A stretch of 64,000 nucleotides of DNA from Tanypteryx hageni (Eukaryota; Arthropoda; Insecta; Odonata; Petaluridae). Each line of letters opens with the position of its first letter. Position 1 is the stretch's first letter. The notes under the pieces are model-generated. The model saw only the letters and a program-made list of their open reading frames with translations, had not been told where the DNA came from and did no database searches. This document shows positions 34,301-46,600 of the stretch, piece after piece. Made by a program: the position numbers and the translations under genes. Location: assembly GCA_028673005.1 (NCBI GenBank), contig CM054118.1:59763401-59827400 (forward strand), given 5' to 3'.

Positions 34301-36311
34301 TGCGCGAAGGCTCTGGACAAGTCTTGGAAGAAGTACTTGAAAATATGCTTTCAGCTATAAAACCCGCATGGTATATTTTTTCTTATAAAAAGCACAATTT
34401 TTATATCACTGTTATTAATGTCATTCCCTTTAATGCGATAATAAAGACATTAAAAAGGTAATGTCAGAAAAAAAATGGAATTGGAAAGAGAAACAAGAGT
34501 GGAGAGCTATATTCCAACTAAAATTGTGCAATTGCAATTTTGAAGTAAAGAATAGTCAAGTAAATCGTTATTAGGGATGATTGTTTTACATGTCCTTAAA
34601 TTTCAGTAATTAGTACTGTTGATTTTTCAATGTTCATTTGGGTTAATATTATTTTTGATATCCGCGTCATAAATATTAATTGGAAGATACCATTTAGTTC
34701 ATTTTTTTTAGTGTTTTAAACTGAGATGCATTCATAAGCTATTAAAAATGAGACCTACGCTTATTATGATAAAATTAATTAACAAAATTTATGCCGAGAA
34801 AATAATCCCTGAATAAAATGGCATTTCGCAAATATTTGATCACCTCCGATCCTCCTCAAGTTAGCGTAAATATTAAAAACATTATAAGAATTAGGAGGTA
34901 AAAGCGAAGGGACGAAAATTTTTAGGGGAGAAAAAAAAATTTTATTCGTTTGCCATGCCTTTGGGTGGATTTGGGACGGCGCGTCTATCTGCTGAAATTA
35001 TCAGTCGGAGAAAAATGGAGAAAAGCTTCGCCACCACCCGTCTTTCAAAGTCTTCTTTTTTCCAGACTACTTTTCCAAACAAACTGCCATCTTCCCACCT
35101 CGAGTCGCCCCCCCCCCCCCCCTCAAAAAAAGCGAAAGCATAAATATAAGGACGCGCCAGGAAGGAAGTAAACGAGGGTGAGCTTGGAGAAAGGCTAGGA
35201 CCTGTCTCCGTCGCGGAGCACAACGAACAGGAAAGGCTTGAATAGCTAAAGAAAAAAGCGAGTAAATGTCTCCGGATTCTTCTCCCTCGATTACGGCGCT
35301 GGAGATCTTCCAATACAAAACGTTTATTCTGTCACTCTCTATGCAACGCTTTCTAAAGTGTTGACAAACTTTTCCAGGAATGATTTAATCAGGCACGACG
35401 AAAAAAATTCACCCAAAATAGATCCGGAATCAACTCCAGAATATAATTTCTGTTTCCCGTAAGACAACAACTGAAAAGCGTTTTTTCGACGAGCAGGTTA
35501 TTCATTCTTTTACTGATTGAAATCAGAAAAAATTGACCCAGGATATTCGGTTTGGAACGGTTCAATTAGGACAATAAAAATTCCTGTCGCGTCATTTATT
35601 GACTGGCACTTCAACATAAAGATAATTCTCTTTAAGATCGAGGGGCGGGGATAACACTACGGGGTTAGGACTGGGCGGTGTTAAAATGATCAATGATGGA
35701 GAAGTGGGGGAAGAAGGGGAGGTAAGGGAGGCATGCGGGGGAGGAAGATGGCGGGAGATTAATAAGGAGAGCTTGAAAAATACGGATGCGTGCGAAAAGA
35801 AAAGACCTCGGGAATAATTGGAAACGTTAAGGACGACGATTCGGCGAAAATGAAAAGAGGAATGAAACGAGGTGAGTGAAATGAAATCATAAAGATCGAA
35901 GAAATGAGGTTGTAAGAGAAAACGGCAGGAATAAAAAGGAAATAGCATGGGCGAAATAAATCGCGCGCGGAAAGGAGGAAAACTAGTCGTAAAAGAGAAA
36001 ATCAGCGTGGCAGCTAACACCAGGTTCATGACGCTTCGCGGTTACGACGCCATGTGAGGCAGTTTAATCAGCTTCATGAAAGTCTTATCGCCTTGCGTCG
36101 GTCCGTAAATTTAATGCGTTTGACGCGCGTCGCTCGTAATTCGGGTCGTGGACATTGATTCCTCGCTCATCAGCCATATATAGGGTGAATGTACATTTTG
36201 CCGTAAATTATTTCACCAGATTTCAGAAAAGACCCAGTGATTTCGAAATTGCATTTGCTTCAAAATGTATATACGGTCCGAGGGCCTTTTGGTCAGGTTA
36301 ACCAGTTGAAG
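31315..36311. other. AT-rich non-coding sequence downstream of the SMPDL3-like gene
   Basis: May include more 3' UTR. No gene was recognised. Notable items are a short (AT)n at 32217-32232, a GC-richer patch near 34160-34330 without an extended frame, a C15 run at 35108-35122 and a purine-rich stretch at about 35640-36010 that generates a biased minus-strand open frame. Confidence 0.5.
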
Positions 36312-36603
36312 CAGTGGTTCCCAAACTTTTCGAAGGCGCGTCGCCGTTTCATTTACAAACAAGATTTCGCGACACCTCAGCCTTGAACCAAGGATTTATA
36401 TTTGAAAGAAAAAGTATTACAAACTTGTACGCATCCCTTTTTTGGCACTTCACCATAAATAACATATTGGAGGAGAAACTATAGCCGTAAGGACATACTA
36501 ACACTCACAAATCATTAGTTTAAAACACTAAGTGTTTCGAGGCACCCCTAAAAATCATCTGCGGTACCCCAGTGGGTCCTAGCACTCAGTTTTGGAACCA
36601 CTG
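36312..36603. mobile_element. hAT-like non-autonomous element (MITE)
   Basis: 292 bp with ends CAGTGGTTCCCAAACTTTT and ...AAAACTGAGT-related GGTCC...TTTTGGAACCACTG. The termini match hAT-derived MITEs, including the internal CGCGTCGCC / GGCACCCCTA...GGTACCCCAGTGGG boxes. No transposase is encoded. A perfect 8-bp target duplication is not visible (AGTTGAAG on the left, GGCTTAAT on the right), so the copy is old or the ends are off by a few bases. Confidence 0.65.
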
Positions 36604-39600
36604 GGCTTAATATTGTTTTTGCGAAATATTAACACTCTTTATAACGATGCATTTTAGTGAAACAAAGGCATGTAGCTGTGCAAAGGACGGCCATTAAGCG
36701 CCATCAAGTGGAATGAAATGTTAGGTGGTTATTCAAACGCTTAAGAGTTATCGATGTTGAAAGATGGAGGGACGATAGCATGTTAACCATATAGCGGGGG
36801 CGTGCCTTTTAAATAGATTAGGAGAGAGAGAGAGAAAACGAGGTTACTTAGGGAAAGGGTTTGAGTGAAAGAGAGGCATTGGAAAAAAGCGTAGAGAAAG
36901 CAATGGAGCAATAATTCGGCCCTCACGCAAAAGTGCTTAATAAAAAAAGAGAAGTCGCCTTAGAATAAAACCATAAAACGGTGGAGGGTAGTTGAAGTGG
37001 CAATAAAATAGAATTGGATTGCCTCCGAGGGAAAATTAAAAAAAAAAACTTAGGAATGAGAGGGTTTAGTGGATTAAAAGCGTTACTGTGAGGGCGAAGA
37101 AGATTGAAATTAGGTTATCTAGATTTTAATCCCGTAAAACACATTGGATCAAGACATTCGCGCAACTTTTCTGCAAAATATTTTTTGGTGCGTAGAGAAA
37201 AAACTGAAAAGTTTATCAACGAATATACAGATTAAGGAATATGTGTAATGGTTATTTGTTAATGATTTACACAAAAATTAAATATTTTACTTTAGAATTA
37301 TATCGTATTGTTTATTTAAGTATTTCTAATTTCAACTTATCATAATTTAAAAATGTTCTTGTCGATTTACTGAGCGAGTTAATTTTAACTTCTCAAAAAT
37401 AGAAAAAAAAATTAATTAGTAAAATTCCGGTTAATTTACTAACTAAAAATGCACCATTCTTGAATATTTTGTTGAAAATAAAGTTTCTATGGCATTTCCT
37501 TACCCATTTTGGCTTTCATTAGGATATCCGACAAATGATCTTTATTGTGAGTAGTCTTTTTCAATAACACGCATATAAAAACCAAGTGGTTCATTTTTCC
37601 AAGGTATTCTGTTGTTGGAGCGCTCTCTAAACACATTTTCTCCCCGAAATAGCGCATTGACCTCTGCTCATGGAAGAGAGTTTCCAGAGAATTCTGTGTA
37701 AAAGCTTAATGACAAGAGATTATAACCATCTGATTCTCACGTTAGATTTTAGGAAACCCAGAAAAAAGACAATCGAAGGAATACAACATTTACGGCCAAC
37801 ACAACTCTTGAGACTAACAAGAGGACCCCTGGGAGGTGCTTCCAGTCCAGTAAAACCCTCTCGCATAAAGGGTGACATAATGGAAAACCCTTTCTTCAAC
37901 TGGGTCATTTAAATTCCAAGGAAACGGCCGAGGAGTTTATAATTCTTAAGCTATCTCAGATAATTTCGGGTTCTAGAATATACGATGACTTTTCAACTCT
38001 TTATTGGGTGCAATCTTCATTTGATAAATATGCGAGTTATATATATTTTATGGAAATATTTTTATCCCGAATTTGCGAAGAACACAAATTCACTTTGGAA
38101 AGATTTCGCACATCAGGCTATGAAACGCCTTTCAAGAAACTAAAAAAATAAACGAATCTCTTACAGACAATTTAGAGGTGTATTTTCCGAGTCTCAAGAT
38201 ATTTTCCAAAGTTCGTTGGTCACAATTTTTAAGGAATTACAGAGAATGCAATCCGCTAACAGAACTAACTTTCAACCAAAAAAATCTATCTCAGGATAAA
38301 CGAAGGGAAATCGCTAAGCCTACTTTATTCCGTCTATATCTCCGAAAGCAGAATTCGGAGAGAATCCGGTGAATCGTCCATGAAAAGAATTTATCTTACA
38401 AATGAAAGACACGTAAAAATTGAGTAAAGAACTGCGGTTATTTAATATTTATAATTAGAGATAGGTCACTTGCCGAATTACTCAATTAAGAAAAAAATTA
38501 CTCATTTAACTACGCTTTCTTTTACGAAAGCGTGCTAATGTGGTCACTCGTGTCTTTCCAGCGATTCAATTTCTTTTGTTCTAAGGGATATTTGGAAAAT
38601 TCCTTTTGAATTAGAAAGCTATTATCGATCTATGAACTTTCCACCGTTTCCCTGTAGTTCATCGATTTTCCGCTAGGTGGCTTCAAGGTCGGAAAATACA
38701 GAACTATAAAATGGTAGCCAAACTACTGAAGCTAGAGGAGTGGAGTTTTCACGAACGGGAGGATAATATTGAGGCTCTACATTCCATCCATGTCGGATTT
38801 TCCCTCCCTAAAGGGGGATATAAACCAGAACCATCAGAATTAAAAAAAAAGCTTTCACCTCTTGCTTTAGTAAGAATATCCTACTTGTTAAATTGTAAAG
38901 CTATAACGTATAATAAAAGCAGAATCGAAGCAATTACGAGCGTATATTATTACCACGAGGATACTCGACTTCGTAAGTGCATATAACAAGCGAATCCGTC
39001 TGATCTGAATTGTGCATTTACAGTTAGTGTAACATTTAAATTGTTTAATTTGTGGCAGTATTTTTGTAGAATTCGAATAAGTATTTTAGAATTTAGATTT
39101 TTTCGACTGAAAAAGATGTTTTACGTTAAGATTAATCGGAGCGCATTTCGCGCGAAAATTGTGCGTGACTGAGCACGTGCGTACGCGCCATTTCATTGAT
39201 TCTTTGCCTACAGCGACGGAGCTGACCCATTTGTAGCGATTTCTTTTCTCAAAATATCCGCTTATTCGTTCAGCTTGACCGTTTGACGCGCCATCTCCTC
39301 CACAACGAAAGCAGATAGGGATTTTGTTTTTTTCGCCAGTATTCCGCCTCGTTATAAAATTACTTCGGACTAACCCTTAACTACCGAAACTTAGTTTTTT
39401 CGCGCTAATATCGACGCCTCGTCTCACCAGACTACTTCATCTCCTCGCCCCCATATCTCGGTGATACAACAAGGTAAGAGCGCTAAAACTGTTTTCCTAT
39501 GTTTAACATCTAATTCCCAATTAGTTTCCTTTTCTTTGAACAAAAATACGGCCAAACCTAACCATTTTAATTGGCAATATATGTAAACAGTACCAGAATA

Positions 39601-39690
39601 AAAGAAGGAAAATAGTTGATCCAGTATTTTTTAATACAAATTTATTTGTTCTTAAAAATACAAAACTTATTGCAATTGTATGTATTTAAG
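36604..39690. other. non-coding sequence
   Basis: No supportable gene or element. Open frames of 60-114 codons are unrelated to anything I recognise, and the longest one is an (AT)n artefact. Confidence 0.5.
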
Positions 39691-39693
<3 letters not shown>

Positions 39694-39772
<79 letters not shown>

Positions 39773-39774
39773 TA
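39694..39774. repeat. (TA)n-(CA)n microsatellite
   Basis: About 32 TA units pass directly into a short CA run. This bounds the left side of the repeat unit that starts near 39778. Confidence 0.95.
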
Positions 39775-39777
39775 CAT

Positions 39778-39960
39778 ATACTATTTCCCTCGCGGATGAA
39801 GGACATGCCCGAAAAGCTTACGTGTTTTTGTGTGTTTTTTGTACGTGTCTCTTCGACGCCCCCTGCAGCCTTCCAACTTGATCCTCAACTTGGTAAGTGT
39901 CCATTGGGCTTCCTTCAACACCATGTTGCCACCCTCATCACTACCTTTCCTTTTCCTTAA
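39778..39960 (+). repeat. (AT)n-bounded dispersed repeat, copy A
   Basis: A ~180-bp unit between two long (AT)n arrays. Landmarks are GGATGAAGGACATGCCCGAA, AGCTTACGTGTTTTTGTGTG, CTTCGACGCCCCCTGCAGCC, TTGGTAAGTGTCCATTGGGC, CACCATGTTGCCACCCTCAT and CCTTTCCTTTTCCTTAAG. The same landmarks occur in copies B (40030-40285) and C (58846-58978, inverted). Confidence 0.8.

Positions 39961-40032
<72 letters not shown>
39961..40032. repeat. (AT)n microsatellite
   Basis: About 35 TA/AT units separating copies A and B of the (AT)n-bounded family. Confidence 0.95.
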
Positions 40033-40034
<2 letters not shown>

Positions 40035-40285
40035 ATGTCAACAAGGTGTTGGGATGAGGATGAGTTCTCTCTCTGTAGCTGAAGAAGGAGTAGTTCCGAA
40101 AGCTTTACGTTTGTGATGTTTGTGATGTTTCTGTGTTTTTGTGTTATTTTACGTGTGTCGCCTCGACATCCCCGGGGCCTCGCCAACCTGAAGTCGTCTG
40201 ATTGGTGAGTGCTCACTGGGTTTCCTCATCCCAACACCTTGTTGACATCCATATATTCATTTTACCTTTCCTTTTCCGTAAGTTG
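40027..40285 (+). repeat. (AT)n-bounded dispersed repeat, copy B, with long inverted repeat
   Basis: Homologous to copy A over its right part: CCGAAAGCTTTACG, CGCCTCGACATCCCC, GGTGAGTGCTCACTGGGTTT, CACCTTGTTGACATCC and CCTTTCCTTTTCCGTAAG. It carries an extra leader that is an inverted copy of its own 3' segment. 40027-40059 and 40224-40256 are perfect 33-bp inverted repeats, ATAT followed by GGATGTCAACAAGG... and its complement. Confidence 0.8.

Positions 40286-40287
<2 letters not shown>

Positions 40288-40324
<37 letters not shown>
40288..40324. repeat. (AT)n microsatellite
   Basis: About 18 units, the right border of copy B. Confidence 0.95.
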
Positions 40325-40327
<3 letters not shown>

Positions 40328-40639
40328 TATAGCTGAAAAGATTAAAAACAAAAAATATCGATAGAAATAATGTCACCGACGCGTCGTCTATAAGACGAAC
40401 GTAACGACTTTGGTGACTGCTGCCACTCAATTGTTCGTTTTGAAACACTACAAGCGATACCCAAATACTCCATCTATAGCCATTTGAAGGTACTATGACG
40501 CTGGAGGTTCCAAGATTAGATAATATAGGGCAACAGCGATAACAAAAATGCACTAGCCTCACAGACGAGTGGTCGGTAGTTAAGGGTTAATCATACTAGC
40601 AGACATGGCCGGTGTAGGGGGCAGGATGGACTCCCCCCC

Positions 40640-42806
40640 GCAGGGTAGACTCTTAGAGTCCGTCTCGCCTAAACTACTCATCAGGCAGGATGAACTCTAG
40701 GCCGCACCTTGGACTCTTTAAGATTCCGTCTTGCCTGGGCTAGGCAGGGTGACCTCTATGAAATATATATTTTGATTTGTCCAAATTTTCGTGTATATTT
40801 TGATTTTAAAGAAATATACAATAAAAAAACTTTGATTTTTATAGTTTTTAAATTTATAAACTATTATTACAAACCAATAAGAATCGAACAAAAATACTTC
40901 ATGTTAAATTATAATCCATTATATTATAGAGATTATAGAAATTATTTATTTTGTTTCTCCTATTTTTTGAAAAATGTAATAGGAAGCATAAACAATTCAC
41001 AGATTTATCGTACATGCTAGCCCTATACCCTTTTTTGACACAAAATTTCCAGAAATTTTAGATTTTCGCCCATTTTTAGTACATGTTTTTAAATGTGATT
41101 TTTGCTAATTATAACTTTTATGTAATTTTTTGTTGATTCGTCAATATTTATTTGTAATAATATGATAATAGAATATATCTACAAATTTTGAAATTTTAAT
41201 GAACTTGAAGAAAATATTTTTTAATTTTTATATTTTTGCCATGCGAGGTTTTAATTTAGGTTATTAAGTTAACAAAAGCTTTTTTACAAATTTATGATGC
41301 CAAAACCGTATTCTCTTTCGTAATCGACGATGGAGGGTATCAACAATTCTTAGATTTTTGTGAAAAACATTTTAATATAGGGACCATTTTTAGGCAAGTT
41401 TCGCTTAGAAGCTAACGAGATGGAAAAGTTTACTCCATAAATGGAATACAGAGAGATTTCAAAGGCAATCTTTATGGAAAAGACGTATAAAGCGGTATAG
41501 AAAATTTAGGCGTTTCGTGAATTTTTATCTCCGTAACTATAGGTCGTAATTATGTGGTCTCACGGACTTTTACGTGGTAAATAATGTCCTTTATCCAAAT
41601 CAAGTTTGTGATGTATAGCTCGTACAAATTATCAACATTGCATACATTTTTTCGAGCAAAGCAAATTCGATAATTGATTATCATGGTTAAAAATCAATTG
41701 TACTCAAAATTACACATGATCCGGACCTAACTTGAGAGAAGATGCATTCGATAATTGAAAACGGTTGAACAAACTTCACGATCTGAATAATATGCATCAT
41801 ACGAAATTGTGCTTATAATTGCATACAATGCTTCTTACTTGAAAGAAACAACAGTCCATAATGGAAAGCAATAAAAAATGTCTAGAAAACCCTTACGAGA
41901 AAATAGGATTATTGGTGGGCTTGAAATATTACGAAATCGTATGCTTACATAGTTGATTGGAATGAATAATAGTTCCGTATTGTGTACTTAGCCCAATGAA
42001 AAGCATTATTTTTATTCTATTATAGGAAAATTACAATTTTCCGGATTAAAAACAATTATTTGGACTAGTACGGCATGGATTTCCATTTACATTTCGAAAA
42101 ATGAGAAAGCATCTTTAAATTGTTTAAGCCTCCTGATTTTTTTAAAATTCTTATTTGTAATAGAAACTTGAATGTATGCGCCTTCACTTGGTGGTATTCA
42201 ATCATAAGAAAACACGAGAAAATAAACCTTTATGTTGGACAAACTTGGAGAAAATTCAACATTACGTGCAAAGAACATTTGAAGGACTCCCAGAATAACT
42301 CAACCTCCAAGCTCCACTTTGAAAAGAATTTGTTAATTTGTATACATAGTAGTGATTTTAATATGAAAATATATCACTTAGCCGGAAAAGAACTCGAACT
42401 TAACGCTTTAGAGCGATTATAAATCCTAAAATGTAACAAAGATAGCAATGTAACGATGTTAAATGAGTATTTGTACCTTTCTCTTTCTCCGTCGTTAATC
42501 AGCATGAGACCATATACCCTCACCTTTCCACCTCTAGCCAATAGTGTCGTCCTCATACCTTCTTTTCAAGACTGCCTTAGGTCTCCCCCCCCCCTCCCGC
42601 GTCTAGCCTATATATAGCGTGTTTTTGATAAATATACACTTAAACTTTGACAAATCAAAATCTATAGGTCATAGAGTCCGCCCTGCCTAGCCCAGGCAAG
42701 ACGGACTCTTAGTGACCAAGCGGCCCTCTGTAGTCCATCCTGCCTGATGACTTGTTTAGGCGAGACGGACTCTTACAGCCTACCTTACCGCCAGGCAGGA
42801 TGGACT
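40640..42806 (+). mobile_element. Penelope-like element remnant between hairpin-rich inverted repeats
   Basis: The left segment (about 40640-40815) and right segment (about 42620-42806) are imperfect inverted copies of ~170 bp. Both contain AGAGTCCGTCTYGCCT, TCATCAGGCAGGATG and TTTTGATTTGTC. Between them lies AT-rich sequence and, next to the right repeat, a GIY-YIG-like coding remnant. Penelope-like elements carry terminal repeats in direct or inverted orientation and a C-terminal GIY-YIG endonuclease, so this assignment fits. The reverse-transcriptase domain is not recognisable, so the interior is deleted or badly decayed. Confidence 0.6.
42120..42500 (+). pseudogene. GIY-YIG endonuclease remnant (Penelope-like)
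   Basis: The readable part is LYVGQTWRKFNITCKEHLKD, SKLHFEKN, then IYHLAGKELELNALERL, a TAA stop and ILKCNKDSNVTMLNEYLYL in the same frame. In Penelope-like elements this module reads YVGQT.R.L..R.KEH, ..H....H, and a GR.LN.LE.LEI tail; the Tyr-Val-Gly-x-Thr and Lys-Glu-His motifs survive. The first half of GIY-YIG and the upstream finger are not visible. The TAA at 42421-42423 falls between Leu and the Ile-Leu of the expected tail. The remnant has no start codon of its own that makes sense. Confidence 0.6.
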
Positions 42807-42822
42807 CTTATCGGACTGCAAC

Positions 42823-45800
42823 ATTCAAACCTCAAAAATATTTAAAAACCGGGTCCAGAAAATTTTCTCTCAAATTAATTTATCTTTGGTGGTGCGCTTA
42901 AATGTACTAGTCTACGAATTCCGCATGTTTTCAGTAAGCACCCCAAATAAAAATTCTTGCTTGGTGTTTTCTGAAGTAAAAGGTTTGTATTATGTAAGTT
43001 GACATTGAAATTATATTTTTAAATTGATAGGAAAGAAATAATTTTACCCTCCCAAGGGCCTGCATTTCTTTTGTCTTATGCCAGAGTCATCCAAAAATTA
43101 CTTTGTAACTGAAAATAATATGAAATTACTATACATTTTGGCCATAGTAACCTCCCGAACATTTACCACAAGGTTCATAATCGCCCCGCAATCGTTTACT
43201 TATTTCGATCTACGTCAGGCGCCACAATATATTTTATGGGAAATTTGAGAACTGGCAAGAAAGCTCCGAATTCCGAATGTCATCCGATGGATCGATTATT
43301 CCGATTGAAATTCCACCGTCTACATATGAGTAGCACAACAAAGGTCTCCATGAAAGAAATTGGGGTTTTTTTGCGCGATGAAAGGTTTTAATTTTATCTA
43401 AATAGTTGATTCATTTAGAAAATATAATGTGAATACAGATACGAGCAAATGTGATGAGAGACAGCGGAAAGGCGAGATGGAAAAAAGATAGGATAACGAT
43501 AGAAGAACAGACGATTATACAAATTAACCAAGTGATTAAACGCGTCGGCCGACCCACGAAACTTGCGAGAACCTTGCGAAGAGCTATATTTGGGTGAGGT
43601 TTAGAGAGCAAAGAGCTTAGGGATGAATTGGATCGACAGAGGAGAGCTCGAAGCGTGTTAACGCCATCCATGTTGTTTTCCTGCCTTTATTTCGGTCTCT
43701 TTTTCTCTTCTGCGTATAACCGACAACGGGAAATTCAGTACGCACGTGTGTCGCGGAGAGCCAATAGCGAGTCCACGGCTCTCGTACGAGCCGCGCGGTG
43801 GATTATGGGATTTCGTCGCGCGTTTGATCACACGAGCGTAGCTAGAGAAGAGAGTATCATCTCGGATGGGCCGAAGCGCACAAAAGTTGCGGCGAGTCAT
43901 TAAATTCCAATAGCGCCAACGTCAGAACATAAAAGCTTTCGTCAAAACGGAACAGAGAAAGCGATTAAAGATTTTTCCCATCGTTTTAGCTTCGGTGTTA
44001 TATCGACGGAGTATGTACTTTGGTAGAGTGAAGAACGCCGCTTAAAATTTTGTACATTTTAAAATTTATTAATATGCAAGTTGTAAATATTTCTCTTGAT
44101 TTTCTCGTCCATTACTCTGAAATACAATGACCACTTAGAATTGCTTCAAGTCTCAATCTAAGTTATTGCGTTGGATCATTTCCATTAATTTCAGCAAATG
44201 TAATTCTTTGACGCTTTAAAATACCGAGGTAATTTAGCTGGTACACAGAAAGGATGTTTAAAAAATTGTTTATACAAATTCATCTTATAGCAAAAAATTT
44301 CTCGTTATGGAGAAGTGTGCAGGTTAGAAAAGTAATAGCCGTTATGAATAAGCGTGATAACTATAACCCGAGGAAAACAGTTCGAAGCAGTAGCGTGGGT
44401 GTTTGTGTCAACATTGCTATGGTTCAGATAGGTTATAGGGCCAGAGAATCAGTACCAGAAATCAATACGGAAACGAAATGCTCTTATTTTTATTCCCTTT
44501 CTAATTTTCGTTCGCAAATGCAAAGCTTTATCTCCCGTCCTCTAACTCCTCGCACATTTCCGTCTCATAGAATCTCAATAATGACTTTGGTTTCCACGGA
44601 CACACGCTCTTTTTCGATATATGAACGGTACAAGTAAATATTCACTCGATTTTTTTATTTCTAATGATTATAGGTCCAACTAGAACTGCCCTTCCTCCAG
44701 TGTGCTCTGATTTCCTTACATTGCTCTGGTCCTCTTCCAATCTCAAATATAGGCAGCCAAAAAATATTCTTAGTGTACTTCCATTCCCCGTGCTAACAAT
44801 CCGTTGCGAATGGTACACTACACATCTATTGTAGGCCCAAGAACGCTCCATTCTCTTGACTCTCATCCAAAGCAATGGGAAGTGTTTAAAAAAATGCTTG
44901 GGAGCAAATAAGTGACAGAACACGTTACTAAAAATTGAAGGATATCTACAACAAAAAAATGCAACACCCGGACACTAGGGTAAAAGTTTTAATCCTCTCA
45001 GAAATATTTCACCAATCATGCCCACGAAAGGATACAAAATCGATATGTTGAATTAAATTTAAATTAGAAAGCTACCTATATTAAGAAGAATATAATACGC
45101 ATTTTTTATGAAAATGATCGAAACTTGGCGCTAGCTAACCTCATTTCTCTTTATTTCTTCGTAAAATACAGAAAAATAAAATGCTACGCAGGTTAGCGAA
45201 ATTCGATATTCAGATTCCGACTAAAACGTGTCTCATTCCATTCACGCACTGGTGTTCCGAGGCACAGCTCGTATAAATAACAACTGGTGGCTAGCCCCTG
45301 GCACTCAACCCCAGACTTCGATTTGCGAAGCATTTTCGTCCGCTCCACGGGGTACGCGTTTCGGACCCTCACTCCGACCGCTACAGGTAGGACGGCGCTT
45401 TATTTTCTCTCGCAGTTCTCGCTAAGTCTTTGAAAATGAGAAGTATTGAAAGCTTATGGCCCATGCGCAAAAACGAATTTTGGTCTGGAAGAGTTCATTC
45501 TCGAAACGCGGACTGCGCTGGGGAGAGGGTAAAAATCTATGTCATTCACTCCTGAGATTCCACGTGCCTTCGTTGTCAACCGTTTCGCCGTGCTTGTTTT
45601 GTTATCGTAGTTTTTATTGCTGTTTGGTTATCGAATGTTTGTTATTGCTTTTTTGTTAGCTTTTGTTTTCTTTGTTAATACTTATCGTTGATATCGTTAT
45701 ATGTTATAATAAGTACCATTAAATTATGTTAGCTTCATTTTTTGAAATATATGCCTTTCCCACTTTGGATTGCTTTTTAATCGCGAGTTCTATTAGATTG

Positions 45801-46369
45801 AGAATATTTCTTCTAATCCTCTGTTAATGATAATATGTGCGAGTTAAATTAAGTACTTAAGTGTAACATTACTGTTGCATTTTTTAAAAGCCTTTAATGC
45901 TCAGACTCATTGAGGGGTACTTTTTCCTAGAGGGTTGGTAGGTATATATTTAGCCACCATCGATTTAGGAACTTCAAGCATATATTTTTCTTTAACTATG
46001 ATAATTCACAATGAGGTTAGGTTCAACCCTGTGGAATTTACTCATAATTAAAACGAGAACTTAGTTACTTCCAAAGACAAACATGGCCTTTTATTATTAT
46101 TTTTGTGATTTTTGATTCTTTTAAATCTCTCTTCTCTCCTTATTTCCCAAACCGTCCTTAAGTCCTCCATTCTACTACATAACTCACGTAATCTATTGCC
46201 CAAGCCTTCCACTCTATACATTTTTTTACATGTTCGGTTTATTTAAATGACGCAACGAATGTTGTTAACATTGATTGCTATGAAAATCATTTCCATCTCC
46301 TTCCGTCTTTCTCTTCTTCTCGTATTAAAAGCCTTCATAGCACGCTTATAACCATAAGAATTTAAATAT
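42823..46369. other. non-coding sequence with a CpG-rich patch
   Basis: No gene was recognised. About 43600-43920 is rich in CG dinucleotides with open frames on both strands, possibly a promoter-like or formerly coding patch. 45220-45420 is moderately GC-rich. The rest is AT-rich. Confidence 0.45.
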
Positions 46370-46600
46370 CAATAGGATTTCGAGGTTTAACAATTTAATT
46401 GATAGGCAAGGCAACATCCCGTTAAAATGGCAAGATTTCTCTCAAATATGCTAATTACATATTTAACAAGGGGTATTTTTAATTATAGGCAAAAAAGACA
46501 AATAGAATAAGAAACTATAATTTTTCCTTTAAAATGGTATAAATCCAAAGATCGTAGGCCACTTCTTTCTAATTTTAACAGGAAAAAAATAAAAACCGAG
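46370..46600 (+). repeat. dispersed repeat, copy 1 (46-48 kb family)
   Basis: Shares GTTAAAATGGCAAGATTTC.CTC.AATATG, AGAATAAG, and TTTAAA...AAATC.AAGATCGTAGGCCA.TTCTTTCTAATTTTAA with 48338-48780. Boundaries are approximate. Confidence 0.5.

Noticed and set aside
35592..36029. 145-codon minus-strand frame
   Set aside because: Low-complexity translation (Ser, Phe, Pro, Leu) from a purine-rich + strand; no motif.
39616..40216. Several 75-114-codon frames around 39.6-40.2 kb
   Set aside because: All are Ile-Tyr repeats from (AT)n arrays fused to the dispersed repeat copies.
43628..43903. 91-codon + strand frame in the CpG-rich patch
   Set aside because: Open on both strands, with no family resemblance or splice context. 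Kept only as a composition note.
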